In this document: positions 53,783-58,875 of the stretch, in pieces
How the letters are laid out: each line of letters opens with the position of its first letter
Position numbering within the stretch: position 1 is the first letter of the stretch
NCBI GenBank assembly: GCA_963787675.1
Contig: CAWBDV010000020.1
Span: 124,001-188,000, forward strand
Origin: JAJPKK01 sp963787675
Lineage (GTDB): Bacteria > Pseudomonadota > Alphaproteobacteria > Rhizobiales > Xanthobacteraceae
Length of the DNA: 64,000 nt
Reading direction: 5' to 3'
Position numbers and translations under genes: made by a program
The notes under the pieces: generated by a model
Database searches by the model: none
What the model was told of the DNA's origin: nothing
What the model saw: the letters and a program-made list of their open reading frames with translations, nothing else

Positions 53783-55503
53783 GGCGCAAACTCCGATCGG
53801 TAGGTGGCGATCGTGATGGCCTGGCCTCCGTTGATATTGAAGCCCTCGACCCGGGGCCCGAGGGAATAGCGCAGGCCGATCGCATCGGCGCGTTGGACGA
53901 AAGCCCGCTCCTGGCGGCTATCGACGATGGCGAAGCGGCACGGTCCGCCGGCGAGGAAATCGGCCGCGCTCGATCCGACGCCGGGAGTGACGTTGGTACG
54001 GATCAAGAAAACCAGGCTCGGCTCATGAAAGCCCGCCGTGACAACGCCGGGGTCAGGACAATTGCCGGCGTAGACGAAATTCGCGAGCGCGACCGACGGG
54101 AACAGGGTGCGGATCGCCGGAAATGTCGCACCGTAGGCCGCAACCGACAACATGATCGAACCTGCCGAGGCGCGCAGGAGCGAGGTCTCGGCGCCATCGA
54201 CCCGGTAGAGCAGCCAGGCGAATAGCGAAAAGATCACGGCGGCGGCCGCAAATGGCCACGCCAACAGTCCGAGCCGCTGACCGACGCCGATTTGCAGCGC
54301 GATGAGCGCAATCGCGATCGCCGTCATCAGGATGAACCACCACACGGTGCCCCGCACCAGCCACCGATTGCGCGACAATGCCTGACTATCGATGACTCCC
54401 GCGATCAGGATCGCAATCGCGGGATAAAGCGGCAGCACGTAATGGGGCAGCTTGGTCGGCACGATTTCGAAGACGATCCATGACGGCACGATCCAGGCCA
54501 GCAGAAACTTGCAGCCCGGCTCGGCGCGAGCCCGCCAGACGGCCGCCGTCGCAAGGCCCGCCAGAATGGAACCCGGAAAAAATGTCAGCCAGAACGCGGC
54601 AAAGTAGAAGCCCGGCGGCAGGCCATGGGATTCCTGCCCCGCTGCCACCTTGGCGAACATGTCCTCTCCGACGGCCTCGGTGAAAAAGCTGCCGCCGCTG
54701 CGCACCAGGATCGCAATGAACCACGGCATCACCAGCAGCAGCGCCCAAAGGACGCCCGAGATCGGCCGCAACCGCTTGATCCAGCCTATTTGCCGATCAA
54801 TGCCGATCAGCGTCGCGGCGGTGAGGCCGACGACCATCATGATCACCGGGCCCTTGATCAGAACGCCGGCAGCAGCCGCTGTCCAGAAAATCGCGGCGAC
54901 CACAAGCGGATGCGTATGCGTCGGGCGTTCGCCGTACTCAGCGAGATAGGCGCGCGCCATCGCTCCCATCGCCGCCACGATGGTCAGCAGCAGCATTGCG
55001 TCGGTCTTGGCGAGCCGCGCCTCGACGCCGAGCAAAATCGAACAGGCCGTCATGATGCCGGCGAGAAAGGCCGCGCGGCGCGAGACGAATGCGAGCGCCG
55101 TCCAATAGGTCAGCAGCACTGCGCCAACGGCACCGATGAGCGAGGGGATGCGATAAATCGCGATCCGCAGTCGCGCCCTCGGCACCCCGGCAGCTTCCGC
55201 GATCTCGACCGCCGCCGCCTGCAGCCAATAGATGCCGACCGGCTTTTTGTACCGGGCCTCATCCTGGAACCGGATGTCGACGTAGTCGCCGGTCTCGATC
55301 ATTTGCTTGGTCGCCTGGGCGAAGCGCGCTTCGTCGCGGTCAACCGGCGGGATCTGGGAAAAGCCTGGAAGCAAAGCGATAAGCGACACCGCGATCAGCA
55401 CCGCGACGGCATGAAAATCCGAGGCGATCGCGAACCTCATGAAGGCCGCGATGCCAAGATTTCCGATCCCCTTGCGCGTCGCGTTATCGCTGATGACCGC
55501 CAT
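53779..55503 (-). CDS. ArnT/RgtF-type family 39 glycosyltransferase
   Basis: This 574-residue GT-39 membrane glycosyltransferase has 11-12 predicted helices. The first periplasmic loop holds the catalytic DE-type motif PPVDRDEARFAQATKQMIET, and PVGIYWLQAAAVEIAEAAG follows. Family members move a sugar from a polyprenyl phosphate carrier to lipid A or core (aminoarabinose in ArnT, galacturonic acid in rhizobial Rgt enzymes). It is first of three coupled genes with the PAP2 phosphatase and LABN protein, which together suggest removing a lipid A phosphate and replacing it with a sugar. Confidence 0.85.
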   Translation of the reverse strand: MAVISDNATRKGIGNLGIAAFMRFAIASDFHAVAVLIAVSLIALLPGFSQIPPVDRDEARFAQATKQMIETGDYVDIRFQDEARYKKPVGIYWLQAAAVEIAEAAGVPRARLRIAIYRIPSLIGAVGAVLLTYWTALAFVSRRAAFLAGIMTACSILLGVEARLAKTDAMLLLTIVAAMGAMARAYLAEYGERPTHTHPLVVAAIFWTAAAAGVLIKGPVIMMVVGLTAATLIGIDRQIGWIKRLRPISGVLWALLLVMPWFIAILVRSGGSFFTEAVGEDMFAKVAAGQESHGLPPGFYFAAFWLTFFPGSILAGLATAAVWRARAEPGCKFLLAWIVPSWIVFEIVPTKLPHYVLPLYPAIAILIAGVIDSQALSRNRWLVRGTVWWFILMTAIAIALIALQIGVGQRLGLLAWPFAAAAVIFSLFAWLLYRVDGAETSLLRASAGSIMLSVAAYGATFPAIRTLFPSVALANFVYAGNCPDPGVVTAGFHEPSLVFLIRTNVTPGVGSSAADFLAGGPCRFAIVDSRQERAFVQRADAIGLRYSLGPRVEGFNINGGQAITIATYRSEFAP

Positions 55504-56142
55504 GTCGTTGTCCTGACGCGCTCACGGTTCGCGCGCCGCATCTACAGTGACAAGGAAAAGCCCGCATTCCCAGACGCTTAGAGCTTGTCCATGGCGCAAA
55601 CAAGTCTGCGCCCAGGCCGAGCAAAAGCTTGCAAAACCCCCGTCAGTCGCCCCGCCCCATATGTCCCGCGATGCGGCGCGATGGCTCGTTCGTTATCGCT
55701 GCAACGCCAGAAAACTGCAATGCCGCAGAAAATTGCGCTTGCTTTTTGTTTTGGCTTGTGGCAGCTACAACGCCCTCGAACTTGGTCAGGAATTCTATGA
55801 TTTTGAAGCGGCCATATCTCGCCATGCACGGCGCCCCCTCCGGACGATCATCCGATCGTTCGTACGGCTGGGCCGTGTGCGCGATTCTGGTCAATCCGAC
55901 CGAATTCGCGAGTTTGTCCGAACAACGACAGAGCAGAAGTCCAGAGTAACTGGCGGCGGGCCATCCCCTCCGCCGCAAAGGCAGGAGGGACCGCATGGTC
56001 CGATACGAAAGACACCAAACCAAATCATCGTTGCCGCGCATCGCTGCAGGTGCGCGATCACGCGCCGTCAGCGGCGCGTGCGGAATTGCGTGACGCATGA
56101 TGCCGTGCGGGCATCGGGCTGTTTGACATCGTGAACGTCCAG
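55504..56142. other. Gene-poor leader region upstream of the tRNA array
   Basis: About 640 bases hold no gene I can support; long frames across it are shadows. Near 56123 TTGACA (56123-56128) is a possible -35 element for the array, but no convincing -10 hexamer follows. Several short inverted repeats occur at 56040-56090 (for example ACGCGCCGTCAGCGGCGCGT). Confidence 0.4.
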
Positions 56143-56215
56143 AATTGGACGGCGTTCTCGTTTCCCCGTCTCGAGCTTCTTCGCTCGGTGCGAAGCGGAA
56201 CGCCGTCCAATTTTT
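56143..56215 (+). terminator. Long stem-loop with T tract before the tRNA array
   Basis: A perfect 15-base inverted repeat (AATTGGACGGCGTTC at 56143-56157, its complement at 56198-56212) encloses a 40-base loop that holds a smaller CTTCG...CGAAG hairpin and runs into TTTTT (56211-56215). It is terminator- or attenuator-like, 86 bases before the first tRNA. Confidence 0.6.
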
Positions 56216-56300
56216 GCAAATTATTTCTGGGCTCGTCGGTCCGTCGAATTTTGGCGACCGGCAACCCCAACGGCACGCGCGTGCTCCGCGCGTTCCCCGT

Positions 56301-56374
56301 GCCCCTGAAGCATTACGGTGATGCAGCCGCTTCGTAAGCGGCCGATCGGGGTTCAATTCCTCGCCGGGGCACCA
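56301..56374 (+). tRNA. tRNA-Thr(CGT)
   Basis: The cloverleaf has acceptor GCCCCTG/CCGGGGC with a T-C mismatch at pair 6, D stem GCAT/ATGC, anticodon stem GCCGC/GCGGC with loop TTCGTAA (anticodon CGT), and T arm CGGGG-TTCAATT-CCTCG. A73 and CCA are encoded. Positions 8-9 are AA instead of the usual T8. Confidence 0.82.
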
Positions 56375-56376
56375 TC

Positions 56377-56451
56377 GCTCTCCTCGTTCATCCGGCAGGA
56401 CGGCCCTGTGGTAAGGGGCAAAAGCAGGTTCAAGCCCTGCGGAGAGCACCA
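56377..56451 (+). tRNA. tRNA-Thr(GGT)
   Basis: Acceptor GCTCTCC/GGAGAGC is perfect. D stem is GTTC/GGAC, anticodon stem GCCCT/GGGGC with loop GTGGTAA (anticodon GGT), and T arm GCAGG-TTCAAGC-CCTGC. A73 and CCA are encoded. It starts two bases after the previous tRNA. Confidence 0.83.
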
Positions 56452-56452
56452 C

Positions 56453-56529
56453 GCACCGATAGCCCAATCGGCAGAGGCCCATCGCTCAGAACGATGACAG
56501 TGGGAGTTCAAATCTCCCTCGGTGCACCA
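56453..56529 (+). tRNA. tRNA-Leu(CAG), short variable loop
   Basis: Acceptor GCACCGA/TCGGTGC and anticodon stem CATCG/CGATG are perfect. The loop is CTCAGAA (anticodon CAG), the variable loop only five bases (ACAGT), the D arm GCCCAATCGGCAGAGGC, and the T arm GGGAG-TTCAAAT-CTCCC. Bacterial tRNA-Leu is normally class II with a long variable arm, so this is atypical. Confidence 0.82.
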
Positions 56530-56530
56530 C

Positions 56531-56607
56531 GCCGCAATAGCCCAATTGGCAGAGGCACCCGGCTCAAACCCGGCTCAGTGCAGGATCGTGGCCTGCTTGC
56601 GGCACCA
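56531..56607 (+). tRNA. tRNA-Leu(CAA), short variable loop
   Basis: Acceptor GCCGCAA/TTGCGGC is perfect. The D arm matches the neighbouring Leu tRNA. Anticodon loop is CTCAAAC (anticodon CAA) on a stem with a C-C first pair. The variable loop is TCAGT. The T loop ATCGTGG has A54. A73 and CCA are encoded. Confidence 0.78.
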
Positions 56608-56614
56608 ATTTCAT

Positions 56615-56690
56615 GCGAGCTTAGCTCAGAGGCAGAGCGTCCGGCCTAACAACCGGGATGTCGGGGTTTCGAAATCCTCAGCTCGCACCA
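56615..56690 (+). tRNA. tRNA of uncertain identity, eight-base anticodon loop
   Basis: Acceptor GCGAGCT/AGCTCGC and D arm GCTC-AGAGGCA-GAGC are good. The anticodon stem TCCGG/CCGGG encloses eight bases, CCTAACAA. If the T is U33 the anticodon is AAC (Val); TAA (Leu) is another reading. The T stem has a T-T mismatch next to the loop. CCA is encoded. Confidence 0.65.
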
Positions 56691-56693
56691 TTC

Positions 56694-56768
56694 ACGTCCG
56701 TAGCTCAACGGAAGAGCGCCGGCACGACGCGCCGGAGGTCGGAGGGTCGGCACCTCCCGGGCGTACCA
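56694..56768 (+). tRNA. tRNA-Val(GAC), C33
   Basis: Acceptor ACGTCCG/CGGGCGT pairs with one G-T. The anticodon stem CCGGC/GCCGG is perfect, with loop ACGACGC (anticodon GAC), but position 33 is C where U is almost universal. The T arm GGAGG-GTCGGCA-CCTCC has G54. A73 and CCA are encoded. Confidence 0.7.
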
Positions 56769-56772
56769 TCAT

Positions 56773-56847
56773 GGACCTGTCGTCTAGTGGCTAAGGCACT
56801 CGCCCGATGAGCGAGGAAACGCGGATCGAAACCGTGCGGGTCTACCA
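56773..56847 (+). tRNA. tRNA-Ile(GAT)-like, C33
   Basis: Acceptor GGACCTG/CGGGTCT pairs with two G-T wobbles. Anticodon stem CTCGC/GCGAG is perfect, with loop CCGATGA (anticodon GAT, position 33 C). The D arm GTCTAGTGGCTAAGGC recalls Glu/Asp tRNAs, so the charging identity is uncertain. T loop ATCGAAA has A54. CCA is encoded. Confidence 0.65.
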
Positions 56848-56871
56848 ATTCCACATCTCAAGGAGATCACC

Positions 56872-56925
56872 ATGCGCAGCACAAGCAAAGGGGCGCGGCT
56901 CGCCGCCGCATCCGATCCAACATGA
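56872..56925 (+). CDS. Seventeen-codon ORF inside the tRNA array
   Basis: The ATG is preceded by a full AAGGAGAT Shine-Dalgarno at normal spacing. The peptide is MRSTSKGARLAAASDPT, basic and small. It sits in the 80-base gap between the Ile-like and Lys-like tRNAs. Apart from the ribosome site there is no evidence for translation; a relic of a larger gene start is possible. Confidence 0.35.
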   Translation: MRSTSKGARLAAASDPT

Positions 56926-56927
56926 TT

Positions 56928-57012
56928 GGACCCCGAGCGTATCAAGCCCGGATCGGCCGGGCACGGGACTTTTAACCCCGCCGCAGGAGGTTCGAGCCCT
57001 CCGGGGTTCGCC
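56928..57012 (+). tRNA. tRNA-Lys(TTT)-like, aberrant D region
   Basis: The T arm GGAGG-TTCGAGC-CCTCC, acceptor GGACCCC/GGGGTTC and anticodon loop CTTTTAA (TTT) are recognisable. The D hairpin GCCCGG-ATCGG-CCGGGC is six base pairs long and displaced by about nine extra bases. The 3' end reads GCCT, so CCA is not encoded. It may be a pseudo-tRNA. Confidence 0.42.
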
Positions 57013-57060
57013 TTTCAGCAATCGCACAAAGAGCGCTGACTGATTTCGATGTTTAGCGAC

Positions 57061-57135
57061 AGACCACTAGCTCAACGGCAGAGCGCCCGCCTCTTAAGCG
57101 GTCAGGTCGCGGTTCGAATCCGCGGTGGTCTACCA
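57061..57135 (+). tRNA. tRNA-Lys(CTT)
   Basis: A canonical cloverleaf: acceptor AGACCAC/GTGGTCT, D arm GCTC-AACGGCA-GAGC, anticodon loop CTCTTAA (CTT) on CCCGC/GCGGT with one C-T mismatch, T arm CGCGG-TTCGAAT-CCGCG. A73 and CCA are encoded. It is among the least divergent members of the array. Confidence 0.92.
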
Positions 57136-57140
57136 AATCC

Positions 57141-57184
57141 AGGAATCAGTAATCAGGGATCAGTAATCAGGGATCAGTAATCAG
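57141..57184 (+). repeat. AATCAGTAATCAGGGATC direct repeats
   Basis: Three head-to-tail copies of a unit close to GGATCAGTAATCA follow tRNA-Lys(CTT). Reverse-complement versions occur at 57255-57285 and 57521-57553 in later gaps of the array. Confidence 0.7.
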
Positions 57185-57254
57185 ATGGAATGCGTTTGAA
57201 CAGGGTCTCCGCGATCATTGTTCTTCGATCGCTGGCCTCACATCGAAGCATATC

Positions 57255-57285
57255 TGATCCCTGACCACTGATTACTGATCCCTGT
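57255..57285 (-). repeat. Inverted copy of the AATCAGGGATCAG repeat
   Basis: CTGATCCCTGACCACTGATT and the following ACTGATCCCTG form the reverse complement of the repeat at 57141-57184. The unit lies immediately before tRNA-Leu(GAG). Confidence 0.7.
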
Positions 57286-57288
57286 TCT

Positions 57289-57365
57289 GTGCCTGTAGCC
57301 CAATCGGCAGAGGCGTTGCCCTGAGAAGGCATTCAGTGGGTGTTCAAGTCACCCCAGGCACACCA
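57289..57365 (+). tRNA. tRNA-Leu(GAG), short variable loop
   Basis: Acceptor GTGCCTG/CAGGCAC is perfect. The D arm GCCCAATCGGCAGAGGC is the same as in Leu(CAG). Anticodon loop is CTGAGAA (GAG), variable loop TCAGT, T arm GGGTG-TTCAAGT-CACCC. It is the third class I tRNA-Leu of the array. A73 and CCA are encoded. Confidence 0.85.
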
Positions 57366-57390
57366 ATTGCAGCGCGCAACGCGCTACGCC

Positions 57391-57465
57391 GACCCGTGAC
57401 GCATCTGGCGAGGCGGCCGGTCTGTCTAACCGGTGAGAGGGGATCGAAACCCCTACGGGTCGCCA
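57391..57465 (+). tRNA. tRNA-Asp(GTC)
   Basis: Acceptor GACCCGT/ACGGGTC, anticodon stem CCGGT/ACCGG with loop CTGTCTA (GTC), and T stem AGGGG/CCCCT are perfect. The T loop is ATCGAAA. G73, the expected Asp discriminator, is followed by CCA. The D arm has only three pairs. Confidence 0.85.
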
Positions 57466-57520
57466 GTTTCGGTGATCGGTGCTCAGCAATCAAGAAGAGT
57501 TGTCGCTCACGCAAAATCTC

Positions 57521-57553
57521 TTGATTACTGATCCCTGACCACTGATCCCTGAC
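57521..57553 (-). repeat. Second inverted copy of the AATCAGGGATCAG repeat
   Basis: TTGATTACTGATCCCTGACC and ACTGATCCCTGAC match the inverted unit at 57255. A TCTTGATT near its left edge pairs with AATCAAGA at 57488, so a larger hairpin is possible. It directly abuts tRNA-Pro. Confidence 0.65.
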
Positions 57554-57630
57554 CAGGGTATAGCTCAGCCTGGAAGAGCGCTTGCCTCGGACGCAAGAGG
57601 CCGCAGGATCGAAGCCTGCTACCCTGACCA
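57554..57630 (+). tRNA. tRNA-Pro(CGG)
   Basis: Acceptor CAGGGTA/TACCCTG is perfect. D arm is GCTC-AGCCTGGAA-GAGC, anticodon stem CTTGC/GCAAG with loop CTCGGAC (CGG), and T arm GCAGG-ATCGAAG-CCTGC. A73 and CCA are encoded. Confidence 0.88.
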
Positions 57631-57634
57631 ACTT

Positions 57635-57724
57635 GGATGGCTAATCGGCCGGGCGGCCGAGACCGCCTTGAAAGCGGCGCGTATGCATTCGTCGTATGGG
57701 GATCGAGACCTCAGCCATCCGCCA
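57635..57724 (+). tRNA. tRNA-Ser(TGA), class II
   Basis: Acceptor GGATGGC/GCCATCC is perfect. Anticodon loop is CTTGAAA (TGA) on a CCGC/GCGG stem. A long variable arm of about 20 bases is present as required for Ser. T arm TGGGG-ATCGAGA-CCTCA. G73 and CCA are encoded. Confidence 0.85.
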
Positions 57725-57729
57725 AATCC

Positions 57730-57818
57730 GGAAGATTAACCGGCCGGGGTGCCGGCGACGCTTGGAAAGCGTTCGGCACGCATTCGCGTGTGAGCATCGT
57801 GCGCTCAGTCTTCCGCCA
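57730..57818 (+). tRNA. tRNA-Ser(GGA), class II
   Basis: Acceptor GGAAGAT/GTCTTCC, anticodon stem GACGC/GCGTT with loop TTGGAAA (GGA), a long variable arm, and T arm TGAGC-ATCGTGC-GCTCA. G73 and CCA are encoded. It starts five bases after the previous Ser tRNA. Confidence 0.82.
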
Positions 57819-57830
57819 TTTTCGTGAAAC

Positions 57831-57917
57831 GGAAAGTCAACCGGACGGGCGTCCGGCGCCCGTTCGAAGCGGGGTGGCACCGCAGGGTGTGGGGATCAAG
57901 ACCTCGGCTTTCCGCCA
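57831..57917 (+). tRNA. tRNA-Ser(CGA), class II
   Basis: Acceptor GGAAAGT/GCTTTCC is similar to that of Ser(GGA). Anticodon loop is TTCGAAG (CGA) on GCCCG/CGGGG with one G-G mismatch. It has a long variable arm and T arm TGGGG-ATCAAGA-CCTCG. G73 and CCA are encoded. Confidence 0.78.
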
Positions 57918-57940
57918 TTTCAAAGACCAACTGCAATTGC

Positions 57941-58033
57941 GGGAAGTGCCAATAAGGACATGCTGGTGCAGTCGCTGCGCTGTAAACGCGGTCCCTGCGG
58001 GGCAAGAGGTTCGATTCCGTCCACTTCCCACCA
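57941..58033 (+). tRNA. tRNA-Tyr(GTA), class II, divergent
   Basis: Acceptor GGGAAGT/ACTTCCC is perfect and could extend to eight pairs. Anticodon stem CTGCG/CGCGG has loop CTGTAAA (GTA). A short variable hairpin CCC-TGC-GGG follows. The D region is about ten bases too long and the T stem pairs poorly, so function is less certain. A73 and CCA are encoded. Confidence 0.65.
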
Positions 58034-58034
58034 T

Positions 58035-58108
58035 GCGAACGTAGCTCAATGACAGAGCTGGGCGGCGCCAACGCTCAGACGCGGGTTTGATTCCCGCCGT
58101 TCGCTCCA
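58035..58108 (+). tRNA. tRNA-Gly(GCC), C33
   Basis: Acceptor GCGAACG/CGTTCGC is perfect. D arm is GCTC-AATGACA-GAGC. The loop GCGCCAA gives anticodon GCC with C at position 33. T arm is GCGGG-TTTGATT-CCCGC. U73, typical of bacterial Gly tRNAs, precedes CCA. Confidence 0.83.
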
Positions 58109-58187
58109 ATTCGTGAATGGCGTTCGCCGTGCGCATCCGCAACGAAGTCCGTTTCGTGCGAAGGCGCGCATAACAACGCCATCGACT
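58109..58187 (+). other. Structured spacer between tRNA-Gly and tRNA-Phe
   Basis: The spacer folds on itself: ATGGCGTT near 58117 pairs with AACGCCAT near 58175, and CGCAACGAA pairs imperfectly with TTTCGTGCG inside. It may be a processing element or a decayed tRNA; no anticodon arm is identifiable. Confidence 0.4.
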
Positions 58188-58263
58188 GCTCAGACAGCTG
58201 ATCTGGTGACAGCGCCGCGCCGAAACCGCGGAGAGGTTGGATCGTAACCAACTCTGAGCACCA
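58188..58263 (+). tRNA. tRNA-Phe(GAA), C33
   Basis: Acceptor GCTCAGA/TCTGAGC, D stem GCTG/CAGC, anticodon stem CCGCG/CGCGG and T stem GTTGG/CCAAC are all perfect. The anticodon loop CCGAAAC gives GAA with C33. T loop ATCGTAA has A54. A73 and CCA are encoded. Confidence 0.82.
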
Positions 58264-58264
58264 C

Positions 58265-58336
58265 GGGCTGCGCACAAGGGTGCAGGAATGCCTTGCAAGC
58301 AATCCCAGCGGGGAGCGTTACCCCGGCGGTCCACCA
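58265..58336 (+). tRNA. tRNA-Ala(TGC), reduced D arm
   Basis: Acceptor GGGCTGC/GCGGTCC pairs with two wobbles. Anticodon loop CTTGCAA (TGC) sits on AATGC/GCAAT with an A-A mismatch. T arm is CGGGG-AGCGTTA-CCCCG. The D arm GCAC-AAGG-GTGC has a four-base loop without the normal G18-G19 context. A73 and CCA are encoded. Total only 72 bases. Confidence 0.62.
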
Positions 58337-58341
58337 ATTAT

Positions 58342-58419
58342 TCCCCTCAGGCGAGCAAGGTGCACGCGGCTGCCTGTTAAGCAGAGTTCAGGCAGGTTCG
58401 ATTCCTGCGAGGGGAGCCA
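58342..58419 (+). tRNA. tRNA-Asn(GTT)
   Basis: Acceptor TCCCCTC/GAGGGGA is perfect. Anticodon loop CTGTTAA (GTT) is on GCTGC/GCAGA with a G-A first pair. T arm is GCAGG-TTCGATT-CCTGC. G73, the expected Asn discriminator, precedes CCA. The D arm has three pairs and a long loop. Confidence 0.85.
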
Positions 58420-58461
58420 ACTACTCGCGATACGCTCTCGATACAGAGCGCATCGCGTCAC
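58420..58461 (+). other. Hairpin spacer between tRNA-Asn and tRNA-Arg
   Basis: CGCGATACGCTCT (58427-58439) and AGAGCGCATCGCG pair as CGCGAT/ATCGCG and GCTCT/AGAGC across a short bulge. The stem fills almost the whole 42-base gap, suggesting a transcribed structured spacer, for example an RNase recognition site. Confidence 0.5.
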
Positions 58462-58538
58462 GGTCCCGTAGCTCAACTGGATGAGCACCTGATTCCGGAT
58501 CAGGCGGCATGCAGGTTCAAGTCCTGCCGGGATCGCCA
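58462..58538 (+). tRNA. tRNA-Arg(CCG)
   Basis: Canonical: acceptor GGTCCCG/CGGGATC, D arm GCTC-AACTGGAT-GAGC, anticodon stem CCTGA/TCAGG with loop TTCCGGA (CCG), and T arm GCAGG-TTCAAGT-CCTGC. G73 and CCA are encoded. It differs from the next tRNA at only three of 77 bases. Confidence 0.94.
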
Positions 58539-58691
58539 TTCAAATGTCGTGGCAACATTGCGCCGCCCTGCGTTTGCTGCCAGCTTCCATCGTCGCCGTG
58601 AGGCGACCACGTCTTGCGGGCGTGTTCGGCGGCCCCCATCCGACGGTCTGATTGCGCGCGTCGCAGCGGTCCGCTCGCCCGCACCCCTTGC

Positions 58692-58768
58692 GGTCCCGTA
58701 GCTCAACTGGATGAGCACCTGATTACGGATCAGGCGGTATGCAGGTTCAAATCCTGCCGGGATCGCCA
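58692..58768 (+). tRNA. tRNA-Arg(ACG), attachment site of the downstream island
   Basis: This is a near-copy of tRNA-Arg(CCG) with A34 (loop TTACGGA, anticodon ACG, presumably inosine-modified to read CGU/CGC/CGA). It is canonical in all arms, with G73 and CCA encoded. Its last 15 bases are duplicated at 63809-63823, marking it as the integration target of the element that follows. It is the last gene of the array. Confidence 0.95.
58754..58768 (+). repeat. attL-like direct repeat at the tRNA-Arg 3' end
   Basis: CTGCCGGGATCGCCA ends the tRNA gene and recurs exactly at 63809-63823. The same 15 bases also end tRNA-Arg(CCG). The integrase remnant lies just inside this copy, the usual arrangement of tRNA-borne islands. 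Confidence 0.75.
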
Positions 58769-58875
58769 ACCCCACATCTCACCCTTTTAATTTCAAGGGC
58801 TTAGCGGGCGGTTTGTGTAGTTGGGTCGCCTAGTTTGTAACATGCTCGACCTTTTTGTTCTCGGCCCATTGGGTA

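Noticed and set aside
55643..56482. Minus-strand frame of 279 codons reaching into the tRNA array
   Set aside because: It runs antisense across the first tRNA-Thr genes and a hairpin; translations of tRNA complements typically give such LSAGLEPA-like pieces.
57137..57290. Possible CRISPR array from the AATCAGGGATCAGT repeats
   Set aside because: Units are short, head to tail without unique spacers of constant length, and no cas genes are present.
56301..58768. Integron-like or organellar origin of the tRNA cluster
   Set aside because: No integrase of the integron type and no attC-like sites were seen; encoded CCA and class II Ser tRNAs fit bacterial or phage tRNAs rather than organellar ones.
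57344..58775. Several minus-strand frames inside the array with similar peptides (IPAGLEPACRLIRNQVLIQL)
   Set aside because: These are complements of tRNA-Arg, Asp and Asn genes. The similarity among them is tRNA similarity, not a protein family.
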